A stretch of 64,000 nucleotides of DNA from DATLMR01 sp035634255. Its GTDB lineage: Bacteria > Acidobacteriota > Blastocatellia > UBA7656. Both the position numbers and the translations under genes were made by a program. Under the pieces are notes generated by a model, which saw nothing but the letters and a program-made list of their open reading frames with translations, did no database searches and had not been told where the DNA came from. The stretch is from the NCBI GenBank assembly GCA_035634255.1, contig DASQDI010000033.1:5982-69981 (forward strand), read 5' to 3'. Below are positions 63,949-64,000 of this stretch, one piece after another; position 1 is the stretch's first letter; each line of letters begins with the position of its first letter.

Positions 63949-64000
63949 ATGAAGGTCAAGACGCATGTTAAAGCCGGGCCTGATGTAGGGCATCCGGGGG
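63949..64000 (+). CDS. Start of a short peptide gene, cut by the window end
   Basis: AAGAAAGGAGACGGTTCA precedes an ATG and is a strong ribosome-binding site. The visible 17 residues (MKVKTHVKAGPDVGHPG) are basic at the start and then Gly/Pro-rich, without a signal peptide. They resemble short leader-type peptides (MKVKT..KAG) that I have a vague memory of, including some suspected to be RiPP precursors. This is not proven. Confidence 0.55.
   Translation, partial: MKVKTHVKAGPDVGHPG

Overview
The window comes from a GC-rich Gram-negative bacterium, most plausibly an acidobacterium of the Blastocatellia type. This is an inference from gene content: a CarboxypepD-regulatory-like TonB receptor, several large TPR/FG-GAP/ASPIC (CRTAC1) proteins, a paired M16 peptidase locus, and many secreted TPR and discoidin proteins. 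No rRNA or convincing tRNA lies in the window.

Layout. 1-8.1 kb (+): the end of a beta-propeller protein, an RluA-family pseudouridine synthase, then a run centred on threonine: a threonyl-tRNA synthetase without a TGS domain, Sua5, a MmcQ/YjbR protein, threonine dehydrogenase and 2-amino-3-ketobutyrate CoA ligase. 8.2-12 kb (+): a secreted protein and an active/inactive pair of M16 peptidases. 12.1-18.5 kb (-): di-haem peroxidase, ankyrin lipoprotein, TerC and a three-domain discoidin protein, two of them followed by long-stemmed intrinsic terminators. 18.8-25.1 kb (+): a peptide ABC importer without ATPases, then HPr and enzyme I of the PTS. 25.4-30.5 kb (+): a subtilase with a GMLLGN-repeat tail, a GNAT enzyme and a membrane HD-GYP/GAF protein. 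30.6-32.2 kb (-): an SsuBC-like transporter pair. 32.35-38.7 kb (+): a compact four-gene cassette of TPR/FG-GAP lipoprotein, UnbV-type CRTAC1 protein, UnbU/RnfD-like membrane protein and a 61-residue heptad-repeat peptide. 38.7-43.6 kb (-): TonB receptor, APC permease and an AhpD-like protein whose reading frame crosses an in-frame TGA. 43.8-50.8 kb: an AlkZ-like protein, PPi-type phosphofructokinase, a nitrilase-family amidase and a second giant TPR/FG-GAP/ASPIC protein. 50.9-59 kb (+): ABC-F ATPase, HD protein, TPR metallopeptidase, secreted TPR protein, RNase III, signal peptidase I and a small membrane protein. 59.1-62.9 kb (-): Schlafen/AlbA-type protein, TPR protein and lipid kinase. The last kilobase is clearly AT-richer and holds a small secreted protein and the start of a short peptide gene.

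The two most interesting items: (i) the AhpD-like gene at 38738-39307 reads as a selenoprotein. Its TGA sits exactly where the peroxidatic cysteine belongs, homology continues to a normal stop, and a bacterial SECIS-like hairpin follows the TGA. (ii) The 32.35-38.7 kb cassette carries an UnbV-UnbU pair, known from enediyne clusters, in a place with no polyketide synthase. It is joined to a large surface lipoprotein and a predicted Asn-core coiled-coil peptide. A MITE-like element with terminal inverted repeats also occurs twice, at about 4.1 and 32.2 kb.
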